This document shows positions 7,847-15,180 of a stretch of 36,550 nt of DNA, piece after piece (the first letter of the stretch is position 1; each line of letters starts with the position of its first letter). The notes below the pieces were generated by a model, which was not told where the DNA came from, did no database searches, and was given only the letters and a program-made list of their open reading frames with translations. Source of the DNA: Desulfotomaculum sp. (GTDB lineage Bacteria > Bacillota > Desulfotomaculia > Desulfotomaculales > Nap2-2B); contig DMZI01000029.1 in the NCBI GenBank assembly GCA_003485325.1, forward strand, positions 1 through 36,550, read 5' to 3'. The position numbers were made by a program, and so were the translations under genes.

Positions 7847-9037
7847 ATGGAAGTAAGAAATTTGTTTTTTAAAAACGAAGGTGAAGCTTTAGCACGAATT
7901 TCTGAAATTGGCGCGGACAAACTTGGGGGTCGCTTAATGGCCCCCAAGGGTGTTTTTCGCGTGCTTAAAATAAGCGGTTTAACTCCCGTGCAGGCCAACA
8001 TTCTTAAGCAGGAAATGCTGGCTAGGGGCGCTGAAGCGGCGGTGAGCAGGGGGGTAATTAACGGCAGCGCCTCCAAGACCGATGTTGTTCTGATGGGTAC
8101 TTTGAATCAGTACAAAGATGTTTTGCTTAAATTAAAAATGCAGGCTTTCGGTTTGCCAAGACTTGCGGATCAGATTGAAAAGGTACTGAATAATTTAGAG
8201 AAAAGGCCGGCCAAACTATCTTGCAGGGATAGGGAGCTTTATCTCGGGAAACGTACTCTGATAATGGGTATTTTAAATATTACTCCTGATTCGTTTTCTG
8301 ACGGAGGGATTTATTCAGACCCAGGAAAAGCGGAAGAACGGGCTTTTCAAATGGTTGAAGAAGGCGCTGATATAATTGACGTGGGCGGTGAATCAACCAG
8401 GCCTGGTTATACTCCCGTATCCCTTGAGGAAGAAATAGAAAGAGTAATGCCGGTATTAAAGAGGCTCTCGGGGAAGATACGCGTGCCTGTTTCAATTGAT
8501 ACCAGCAAGGCTGAAATGGCACGTCAGAGTCTTGAAATGGGAGTCCAGATAGTAAATGATCAGCAGGCTTTCAGGGGAGATCCGCAAATGCCGGGTATTG
8601 TAGCCCGTTACGGAGCGGCAGTTATAATCATGCATAATCAGCAGGGGACGGAATACAAAGACATGCTGGGGGAGATGGTTCACTATTTTAGGGAAAGCAT
8701 TGATATCGCTGAAGCAGCAGGTATTAAACGTGACGCGATTGTCATAGATCCTGGAGTTGGTTTTGGAAAAACCGTAGAGGGCAACCTGGAGGCAATATTA
8801 AGATTGCCGGAGTTGGCCTGTATAGGAAGGCCTGTTTTGGTAGGCACATCCCGTAAATCAGTAATCGGCAAAGTGCTTGACTTAAGCGTTGATCAGCGGT
8901 TGGAGGGTACGGCAGTGACTGTTGCTTTGTCGATTGCAGGGGGCGCTGATATAGTGCGTGTACACGATGTAAAAGAAATGGCGCGGGTGGTAAAAATGGC
9001 GGACGCTATTGTAAGGCGTAATTTTGAAGAGGATTGA
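7847..9037 (+). CDS. folP: Dihydropteroate synthase with long N-terminal extension
   Basis: The enzyme joins p-aminobenzoate to 6-hydroxymethyl-dihydropterin pyrophosphate in folate synthesis and is the sulfonamide target. The catalytic domain occupies about residues 137-390 of 396: MGILNITPDSFSDGG (140-154), DVGGESTRPGYTP, SIDTSKAEMA, DPGVGFGKT, GTSRKSVIG and DIVRVHDV. About 135 residues precede it and carry no motif that I recognise beyond an alpha/beta look (FFKNEGEALARISEIG, TLNQYKDVLLKL). A typical bacterial DHPS is about 270-285 residues, so this is an added domain. ATG at 7847 is placed by AGGGTAAGGG. The folB gene overlaps or abuts the stop, consistent with a coupled pair. Confidence 0.95.
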   Translation: MEVRNLFFKNEGEALARISEIGADKLGGRLMAPKGVFRVLKISGLTPVQANILKQEMLARGAEAAVSRGVINGSASKTDVVLMGTLNQYKDVLLKLKMQAFGLPRLADQIEKVLNNLEKRPAKLSCRDRELYLGKRTLIMGILNITPDSFSDGGIYSDPGKAEERAFQMVEEGADIIDVGGESTRPGYTPVSLEEEIERVMPVLKRLSGKIRVPVSIDTSKAEMARQSLEMGVQIVNDQQAFRGDPQMPGIVARYGAAVIIMHNQQGTEYKDMLGEMVHYFRESIDIAEAAGIKRDAIVIDPGVGFGKTVEGNLEAILRLPELACIGRPVLVGTSRKSVIGKVLDLSVDQRLEGTAVTVALSIAGGADIVRVHDVKEMARVVKMADAIVRRNFEED

Positions 9038-9039
9038 TC

Positions 9040-9426
9040 ATGGATCGGATTATCCTTAAAGGAATGAGATTTTATGGCTATCACGGGGTATTGCCCAGGG
9101 AAAGGGAACTGGGAGGACATTTTGTTGTAGATATTGAATTATACCTTGATCTTCAAAAGGCCGGCCGTGAAGACGACATTTCCCTTACTGTTGATTACAG
9201 CCGTGTCTTCGGGATTGTTAAAGAAAAGATAACCTGCCGGTCTTATAACCTCCTTGAGGCGGCGGCCGAGGATATTTCAAACACCGTCCTGGATAGCTTT
9301 CCTATTCTGGAGGTGGTCGTCAGGATTAAAAAAATCAACACAGGACTGGAAGGTTCTTACGAATATATGGGGGTGGAAATTAGAAGGCAATCCTCATTAA
9401 AACGGAACGAGGGTAAGGGTAATTAA
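9040..9426 (+). CDS. folB: Dihydroneopterin aldolase
   Basis: FolB splits 7,8-dihydroneopterin into hydroxymethyl-dihydropterin and glycolaldehyde, two steps before FolP. The 128 residues show the family start MDRIILKGMRFYGYHGVLPR, with the active-site Glu in RERELGG, VDYSRVFGIVKEKI in the middle, and the second conserved block NLLEAAAEDIS. An in-frame TTG lies two codons upstream (9034), but AAGAGG (9026-9032) is better placed for ATG 9040, and the resulting N-terminus matches the family. The gene begins 2 bp after the folP stop. No folK is seen in the window. Confidence 0.94.
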   Translation: MDRIILKGMRFYGYHGVLPRERELGGHFVVDIELYLDLQKAGREDDISLTVDYSRVFGIVKEKITCRSYNLLEAAAEDISNTVLDSFPILEVVVRIKKINTGLEGSYEYMGVEIRRQSSLKRNEGKGN

Positions 9427-9532
9427 TTTAATGTATACAATATTTAATAGTTGAACAACTTCTCAGCTGACTATTTTCATGGTATATTTTTAAGCGAAAA
9501 AGATCTCGATCTATAAAAAGAGGAGAATTAGA

Positions 9533-10660
9533 ATGAGCGAAAGGAAAATTGTTATTATTGACACAACTTTACGTGATGGTGAACAAACTGCCGGGGTTGT
9601 TTTTGCTAACCGGGAGAAGATAAGAATTGCCCGTTTTTTAGACGAGATGGGTGTGCACCAGATTGAAGCAGGCGTGCCTGTCATGGGTGGCGATGAGAAG
9701 GAAGCAATAACAAGTATTTGCAGGGCCGGGTTAAAGGCAAGCATTATGGGTTGGAACAGGCCGGTAATAAGCGATATCGAGGCTTCTTTGGAATGCGGCG
9801 TAGATGCTGTGGCTATATCAATCTCTACGTCAGACATTCATATCAACTATAAACTGCAGGCAAGCCGCGAGTGGGTTCTGGAAAAAATGGTTAAAGCCGT
9901 AGAGTTTGCGAAAAAGCATGGGATGTACGTTTCCGCAAACGCAGAGGACGCTTCCCGCACGGATATGGATTTTCTTATCCAATATGCAAAGACAGTCAAG
10001 GAAGCCGGCGCGGATCGTTTGCGATACTGCGATACGGTTGGAATACTTGATCCGTTTACGACATATGAACGCATTTCAACAATAATTGAAAAAGCAAAAA
10101 TAGAAGTTGAAATGCATACACATAACGACTTTGGTATGGCAACGGCAAACACAGTAGCCGGTGTAAAGGCAGGCGCAAACTACGTTGGTGTAACCGTAAA
10201 CGGCCTTGGCGAACGGGCCGGCAACGCCGCGCTGGAGGAAGTAGTGATGGCTCTAAAGCACATCCTGAAGATGGATTTATGTTTCAAAACAGAGATGCTG
10301 CACGAGGTGTCTGATTATGTCTCCCGCGCATCGGGAAGGGAACTTCCTTCCTGGAAAGCAATTGTAGGTAGAAATATGTTTACCCATGAGTCTGGTATTC
10401 ATGCGGACGGAATGATGAAAAATCCCAAGACTTATGAGGCCTTTCACCCGGAAGAGGTTGGTCTGCAGCGGCAGATCGTGATTGGGAAACATTCTGGCAC
10501 AGCGGCTCTGAAGTCTAAATTCGCGGAATACGGTATCCACCTCAGTGAATTTAAGGCACAGGAACTGCTTGCCAAAGTCAGGTCATATTGTGTTTCTTTA
10601 AAACGTCCCCTGTTTGACAAAGAATTGATGTATATTTACGAAGACTATTTTGGAGAGTAG
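9533..10660 (+). CDS. NifV-type homocitrate synthase (or Re-citrate synthase)
   Basis: This LeuA-superfamily enzyme condenses acetyl-CoA with a 2-oxo acid. The 375-residue length and motif IDTTLRDGEQTAGVVF (9-24), with the R14-D15 catalytic pair, are like NifV/AksA homocitrate synthases. HTHNDFGMATANTV carries the metal-binding histidines, and NGLGERAGNAALEEV and HESGIHADG are the later family motifs. There is no C-terminal regulatory domain as in LeuA. NifV relatives in some clostridia and heliobacteria act as Re-citrate synthases, so oxaloacetate is an alternative to 2-oxoglutarate. It opens an operon with hydro-lyase subunits and a decarboxylating dehydrogenase. Strong site AGAGGAG precedes ATG 9533. 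Family is certain; substrate is not. Confidence 0.85.
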   Translation: MSERKIVIIDTTLRDGEQTAGVVFANREKIRIARFLDEMGVHQIEAGVPVMGGDEKEAITSICRAGLKASIMGWNRPVISDIEASLECGVDAVAISISTSDIHINYKLQASREWVLEKMVKAVEFAKKHGMYVSANAEDASRTDMDFLIQYAKTVKEAGADRLRYCDTVGILDPFTTYERISTIIEKAKIEVEMHTHNDFGMATANTVAGVKAGANYVGVTVNGLGERAGNAALEEVVMALKHILKMDLCFKTEMLHEVSDYVSRASGRELPSWKAIVGRNMFTHESGIHADGMMKNPKTYEAFHPEEVGLQRQIVIGKHSGTAALKSKFAEYGIHLSEFKAQELLAKVRSYCVSLKRPLFDKELMYIYEDYFGE

Positions 10661-10668
10661 GTATCAAG

Positions 10669-11922
10669 TTGGGTCAAACGATTATTGAAAAAATTCTTTC
10701 TTCACACAGTAATTCCCAGGTATATGCTAATGATCTTGTTGTAGCGGAAGTAGATTTTATTATGGGCCAGGATGGCACCTCTCCTTTGACAATAAAGGCG
10801 TTTCAGGAAATGGGGGGGGGGAAGATTTTTGATCCCGGGAAAGTTATTTTTGTGATTGATCATAATGCTCCCAGTCCGAACGAGGGAGTATCGGCGCTCC
10901 ATAAGTTGATGAGGGACTTTGCCCGGCAAAAGGAAATTTACACCTGCGACGTAGGGGAGGGAGTGTGCCACCAGCTTGTACCGGAAACCGGCGCTGTGGG
11001 ACCCGGTTCGCTGGTGATCGGCGCGGATTCGCATACCTGTACGTATGGCGCTTTAAATGCTTTTTCAACAGGGGTTGGTTCAACGGATTTGGCAGCCGCG
11101 CTTATTTCAGGACGGATGTGGTTTAAGGCGCCCGATACTTTGAAAATTGTCTGTCATGGAGAACTTCCTCCAGGTGTGTTTTCAAAAGATTTAGTATTAT
11201 ATCTTACAGGCCAGATAACTGCCGATGGCGCCACTTATTTATCGGTAGAGTATACAGGGCAGGCAATTTCGGCCCTTTCCCAGGAGGCCCGCTTCACTAT
11301 CTCCAACATGGCGGTTGAAATGGGCGCCAAAGCAGGCCTGATAGCTGCGGATGAAAAAACATTATCATGGTTGAGTGATTATACAGATAAGAAATATCAG
11401 CCTGTGGAACCGGATCCTGACGCCAGGTACTTCAGAATTGAAGAATATGACATGAGTAAACTTGAGCCTTATGTGGCCAAGCCGCACACAGTTGACAACG
11501 TCTGCCCGGTCGGGGAAGTGTCAGATACAGTAATCCACCAGGTTGTTATAGGAACCTGTACAAATGGCCGTCTGGAGGATTTACGGATCGCCGCAGGAAT
11601 TTTAAAAGGCAGGAAATGCAATAAGGACGTCCGGCTCATTGTCGTCCCGGCTTCAAGGAAAATAATGCTGGACGCGATAAAAGAAGGAATTGCTAAAACG
11701 TTGATAGAAAGCGGAGCTGCTTTTGTAACGCCTGGCTGCGGCCCGTGCGTCGGAACCCATAATGGCGTGCCCTCCGACGGTGAGGTTGTTATTTCAACCG
11801 CCAACAGGAACTTCAAAGGGCGGATGGGGAATTCAAAAGCTTTCATTTATTTGGCCTCCCCGGCAACCGCTGCAGCTTCCGCAATTACTGGACGGATTAC
11901 CGATCCAAGAGAATTTCTATAG
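10669..11922 (+). CDS. LeuC-type hydro-lyase large subunit (aconitase / homoaconitase / isopropylmalate isomerase)
   Basis: This subunit carries the [4Fe-4S] cluster for dehydration and rehydration of a tricarboxylate. The 417 residues match the short LeuC/HacA class found in archaea and clostridia. Cluster ligands are C297 (GTCTNG), C357 and C360 (GCGPCVG). Also present are DHNAPSPNEG, GADSHTCTYGALNAFSTGVG and a C-terminal NRNFKGRMG. The TTG start at 10669 lies 8 bp after the preceding stop, behind GGAGAGTAGG. The partner small subunit is 161 bp downstream, interrupted by a repeat. A run of ten G (10812-10821) encodes Met48-Gly-Gly-Gly and is prone to slippage. Substrate could be citrate, homocitrate or isopropylmalate; the neighbours favour one of the first two. 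Confidence 0.88.
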   Translation: MGQTIIEKILSSHSNSQVYANDLVVAEVDFIMGQDGTSPLTIKAFQEMGGGKIFDPGKVIFVIDHNAPSPNEGVSALHKLMRDFARQKEIYTCDVGEGVCHQLVPETGAVGPGSLVIGADSHTCTYGALNAFSTGVGSTDLAAALISGRMWFKAPDTLKIVCHGELPPGVFSKDLVLYLTGQITADGATYLSVEYTGQAISALSQEARFTISNMAVEMGAKAGLIAADEKTLSWLSDYTDKKYQPVEPDPDARYFRIEEYDMSKLEPYVAKPHTVDNVCPVGEVSDTVIHQVVIGTCTNGRLEDLRIAAGILKGRKCNKDVRLIVVPASRKIMLDAIKEGIAKTLIESGAAFVTPGCGPCVGTHNGVPSDGEVVISTANRNFKGRMGNSKAFIYLASPATAAASAITGRITDPREFL

Positions 11923-12062
11923 TAGACATCCATGCCGCTTAAAGCGATGCCAGCTAAAAGGATGAAAATTCATCAACAAGGGAGGTCAATGCCTTAAGCG
12001 CAATTTTGCAAGAGGCGAACATGAGCACGTAGGTAGTTGAACTCCCTAATGCAAGTTAATTT
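11923..12062 (-). repeat. Dispersed repeat, short form, between the hydro-lyase subunit genes
   Basis: On the complementary strand this matches 24606-24746 along most of its length (for example the AACTTGCATTAGGGAG block and GTGCTCATGTTCGCCTCTT). Its TAGACATCC end starts directly after the stop codon of the large-subunit gene. Read in the direction of transcription it holds a small GC stem, a GATGAAAATTCATC palindrome (11961-11974), and GGGAGGTCAATG (11980-11991). The last of these is a Shine-Dalgarno plus ATG with the mini-frame Met-Pro-stop. GGGAGGTCAA can pair with TTGAACTCCC downstream, with one mismatch. Confidence 0.85.
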
Positions 12063-12083
12063 TTAGGAAAGTAGGTGACTTAA

Positions 12084-12584
12084 GTGTTCTTTGAGGGCAA
12101 TGCGCACAAGTTCGGCAACGATATTAATACTGACTATATAATTTCTGGGAAATACAAATTTAAAACTCTGGATATGGTTGAACTGGCCAGTCATGTTATG
12201 GAGGATCTGGATTCCGATTTCAGCAGTAAAGTATCACCGGGTGATTTTATAGTAGCCGGGACAAACTTTGGCTGCGGTTCTTCACGGGAGCAGGCGCCCC
12301 TGGTCGTAAAATACGCTAAGATCAGCGCTGTTTTGGCCAAATCCTTCGCCAGAATCTTTTACCGCAACGCAATAAACACAGGTTTGCCGGTTGTTGAATG
12401 CGATACTGATCTGATTAGCGAAGGTGATGTTTTGGAAGTCGATCTTTCCCAGGGGTTTGTCAAAAATAAAAGCAGTGGCGTTTCTATTCCCATCAAACCA
12501 CTTCCTGGTGTGATGATTAAAATCTTAAACGACGGCGGTTTAAGTGCCCATTTTAAAAAATATGGCGGTTTTAACTTTGAATGA
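12084..12584 (+). CDS. LeuD-type hydro-lyase small subunit
   Basis: This is the swivelling small subunit that completes the active site of the LeuC-type partner. The 166 residues are normal for the class. I see NDINTDYIISGKYKFKT (12-28), GDFIVAGTNFGCGSSREQAP (about 53-72) and KSFARIFYRNAINTGLPVVE. In methanogen enzymes the loop after the DINTD motif (YLRT in homoaconitase) is reported to influence substrate choice; here it reads YKFK, which matches no rule I know. The GTG start at 12084 is placed by AGGAAAGTAGGTGA. The dehydrogenase follows 32 bp downstream. Confidence 0.9.
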   Translation: MFFEGNAHKFGNDINTDYIISGKYKFKTLDMVELASHVMEDLDSDFSSKVSPGDFIVAGTNFGCGSSREQAPLVVKYAKISAVLAKSFARIFYRNAINTGLPVVECDTDLISEGDVLEVDLSQGFVKNKSSGVSIPIKPLPGVMIKILNDGGLSAHFKKYGGFNFE

Positions 12585-12616
12585 GGAAAGATGAATAATA
12601 AGTTGGAGGCATCAAA

Positions 12617-13621
12617 GTGGCTCAACACAAAATTACATTGATTCCGGGTGACGGTATTGGTCCTGAAATAGCCGAGGCGGCCCGCAGGGTAATTGAAGCT
12701 ACCGGCGTAAGTGTGCAATGGGAAATTGTTCAGGCGGGAGCAGGAGTTATCGGCGAATACGGGACACCATTGCCGGAACATGTGCTGGAATCTATCAAGC
12801 GAAACCGGGTGGCGTTAAAAGGTCCCCTTACCACACCGATAGGAACGGGTTTCCGCAGTATTAACGTAGCCTTGCGTCAGGAGCTTAACCTTTATGCAAA
12901 TATCAGACCTGCCAGGAGCCTGCCGGGTATTTCGAGCCGCTACAACCGGGTTGATCTGATTGTTGTAAGGGAAAATACTGAGGATTTATATGCGGGTATT
13001 GAGCACAGGGTAGGTAAAAATGCCGCTGAAAGCATTAAAATTATTACAAGGGAAGCTTCGGAACGAATAGCCCGCCATGCCTTCGAAATGGCCAAAAAAG
13101 AGAGCCGAAAGAAGGTTACTGTTGTGCATAAGGCCAATATCATGAAATATACTGACGGCCTTTTTTTGGAATGCGCCAGGGAAGTGCGTAAGGATTATCC
13201 GGATATTGAGTTTGAAGAAATGATTGTTGACGCAATGTGTATGAAACTCGTGCAGGCGCCCGAAAATTATGATGTTCTGCTTACTCCCAATCTTTACGGT
13301 GATATTGTCAGCGATCTTTGCGCGGGACTGGTCGGTGGCCTGGGTGTTGCTCCGGGCGCTAACGTTGGTTATGATGCTGCAGTGTTTGAACCGGTCCACG
13401 GCAGTGCGCCAAAGCACGCGGGCTTTAATCGGGTGAACCCGCTGGCGATTATACTCTCCGGTATTATGATGCTCAAGCACATTGAGGAAAATGACGCCGC
13501 GGAACGAATAACGAGAGCGGTTGAAGAGGTGCTGGTTGAAGCTGCGCATTTGACATATGATCTTCACGGGAGCGCATCGACAAGTGAAATGGCTGACGCC
13601 ATAATAAGTAAGATAAAATAA
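12617..13621 (+). CDS. Isocitrate-type beta-decarboxylating dehydrogenase
   Basis: The enzyme oxidises and decarboxylates a 2-hydroxy-tricarboxylate (isocitrate to 2-oxoglutarate, or homoisocitrate to 2-oxoadipate). The 334 residues are of the short NAD-IDH/IPMDH class. Substrate residues line up with E. coli IDH at a constant offset of 32: S81, N83, R87 and R97 correspond to S113, N115, R119 and R129. R118 and Y125 correspond to R153 and Y160. The SINVALR motif is that of isocitrate enzymes; homoisocitrate and isopropylmalate dehydrogenases have other residues there. HGSAPKHAGFNRVNP has Lys and Val at the positions that favour NADP in E. coli, though His replaces Tyr. The GTG start follows TTGGAGGC. 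It closes the operon, with a terminator after it. Confidence 0.9.
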   Translation: MAQHKITLIPGDGIGPEIAEAARRVIEATGVSVQWEIVQAGAGVIGEYGTPLPEHVLESIKRNRVALKGPLTTPIGTGFRSINVALRQELNLYANIRPARSLPGISSRYNRVDLIVVRENTEDLYAGIEHRVGKNAAESIKIITREASERIARHAFEMAKKESRKKVTVVHKANIMKYTDGLFLECAREVRKDYPDIEFEEMIVDAMCMKLVQAPENYDVLLTPNLYGDIVSDLCAGLVGGLGVAPGANVGYDAAVFEPVHGSAPKHAGFNRVNPLAIILSGIMMLKHIEENDAAERITRAVEEVLVEAAHLTYDLHGSASTSEMADAIISKIK

Positions 13622-13661
13622 TCTGACCGCAAACTAAAAAACCATTAGCTGCCAATTGGGG

Positions 13662-13696
13662 GAGCTGTCCAAAAAGTTTGGGCAGTTCTTTTTTTT
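13662..13696 (+). terminator. Terminator of the (homo)citrate operon
   Basis: GAGCTGTCC (13662-13670) pairs with GGGCAGTTC (to 13688), extended by CCAAA/TTTGG near the loop, and eight T follow (13689-13696). It lies 41 bp after the dehydrogenase stop. Confidence 0.88.
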
Positions 13697-13792
13697 GTAT
13701 AAAAAATCCAGAAATCAAAAATAATAACTTAAAAAACTTAAATTATTAACAGGACAATTTAAAGATAAAAAATTTCCGGAGGATCTTAAATT

Positions 13793-15040
13793 ATGAAAAT
13801 TATTATGCTTTCCTGGGAATTTCCCCCAAAGGCAGTGGGAGGAATAGCGCCCCATGTTTATGACTTAACCACATCTTTAGTTTCTCTTGGAGAGGAAGTC
13901 CATTTAGTTACCTGCGGGGACCAGGGGATGAAAGAATTTGAAAATGTAAACGGCGTTCATGTGCATCGTGTATTTCCTTATCATTTGCCTTCCAATGATT
14001 TTGTTGCCTGGGTAATGCAGTTAAACATGGCTATGCTTGAGAAAGCTATTCCTTTGTTGAATGAACTGGAATGGGTAAATATAATTCACGCTCACGACTG
14101 GCTTGTTGCATATGCCGCTCGAGTATTAAAACATGCTTATCACCTGCCGCTAATAGCCACCATCCATGCGACCGAATACGGACGAAATCATGGTCTGCAT
14201 AACAATATCCAGCGGTATATCAGCAGTGTCGAATGGTGGCAGGCATATGAGGCCTGGCGTGTGATCTGCTGCAGTAAGTTTATGAAAAACGAGGTCCGCT
14301 TCGTCTTCCAGACGCCGGACGATAAGATAAGAGTAATTGTAAACGGTGTTATGCCGGAAAGATTTAATGTAAAAAAAATAAGGTCAGAAAGGAATATGTA
14401 CGCGGCTGCAGATGAACAGATTGTTTTTTATGTTGGACGGCTGGTACGCGAAAAAGGAGTACAGGTATTACTGGATGCCATACCTCGAATTATCGAACAA
14501 CGCCCAAAAACCAAATTTGTCATTGCCGGCAAAGGCCCTTATGAAATGGAACTGCGCAATCAGGCCAACCTTTTGGGTATTTCCCACAGGGTCTATTTTA
14601 CCGGCTACGTTAACGATGAAGTGCGCAATTGTCTATATAACTGGGCGGATGTTGCCGTGTTTCCAAGCCTATATGAGCCGTTTGGCATAGTCGCCCTGGA
14701 GGGGATGGCCGCTAAAACGCCGGTAGTTGTTTCTAACACCGGCGGCCTGTCTGAAATTATTGAACATGGTTTTGATGGCCTTCTGGCTAACCCGGGTGAT
14801 AAAGGTTCCCTGGCTGAAGCAATTGTTCGTCTGCTGCAGGATGCTCAGCTAAGGGAGAAACTGCGTTTTAATGCCTTCAGAAAGGTACAGAAAGAGTTTA
14901 ACTGGCAGCAGATAGCTTTACAAACACGTCAGGTATATGAGGAAGTTTTTAACGAATACAGAAATACACCCTGGCATGAAGCGACAGGTCAGCCAAGACA
15001 TTTTCTTGGGCGTGTGAGCAGGCTCTTAGCGCGGGCTTGA
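13793..15040 (+). CDS. Glycosyltransferase, glycogen/starch-synthase-like (GT4/GT5 fold)
   Basis: This is a retaining GT-B glycosyltransferase of 415 residues. The N-terminus MLSWEFPPKAVGGIAPHVYD is like starch/glycogen synthase N-domains, with the Gly-rich donor loop. The C-domain has VGRLVREKGVQVLLDA (about 214-229), and the E-x7-E motif is at E295 and E303 (YEPFGIVALEGMA), followed by VVSNTGGLSEIIEHG. It starts at ATG 13793 behind GGAGGA. Together with the nucleotidyltransferase fusion and the GH57 enzyme it probably makes an alpha-glucan or another storage or surface glycan. Donor and acceptor are not evident from sequence, and a lipid- or sugar-linked acceptor remains possible. Confidence 0.85.
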   Translation: MKIIMLSWEFPPKAVGGIAPHVYDLTTSLVSLGEEVHLVTCGDQGMKEFENVNGVHVHRVFPYHLPSNDFVAWVMQLNMAMLEKAIPLLNELEWVNIIHAHDWLVAYAARVLKHAYHLPLIATIHATEYGRNHGLHNNIQRYISSVEWWQAYEAWRVICCSKFMKNEVRFVFQTPDDKIRVIVNGVMPERFNVKKIRSERNMYAAADEQIVFYVGRLVREKGVQVLLDAIPRIIEQRPKTKFVIAGKGPYEMELRNQANLLGISHRVYFTGYVNDEVRNCLYNWADVAVFPSLYEPFGIVALEGMAAKTPVVVSNTGGLSEIIEHGFDGLLANPGDKGSLAEAIVRLLQDAQLREKLRFNAFRKVQKEFNWQQIALQTRQVYEEVFNEYRNTPWHEATGQPRHFLGRVSRLLARA

Positions 15041-15055
15041 TCAAAATTTCTGTTT

Positions 15056-15127
15056 TAGACATCCTTGCTGCTAACGCAGCGCCCATCAGATGACGAAAAG
15101 GTACTTATTCATAAAACCGTGCCTACC
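15056..15127 (-). repeat. Dispersed repeat, internally deleted long form
   Basis: It begins TTAGACATCC about 15 bp after the glycosyltransferase stop and ends CCGTGCCTACC, the complement of the left end at 24271. Only the two ends of the 330-bp element remain, joined within about 70 bp. It contains a perfect stem GCTGC-TAAC-GCAGC (about 15067-15080). Confidence 0.75.
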
Positions 15128-15180
15128 GGGCTCATTTAATAGTAGCGTGAAAAGATTATTTTCAGAGTAGAGGTGCTTAA

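Noticed and set aside
14412..14690. 92-codon frame inside the glycosyltransferase gene
   Set aside because: It is a shadow of the conserved GT gene in another frame and has no ribosome site.
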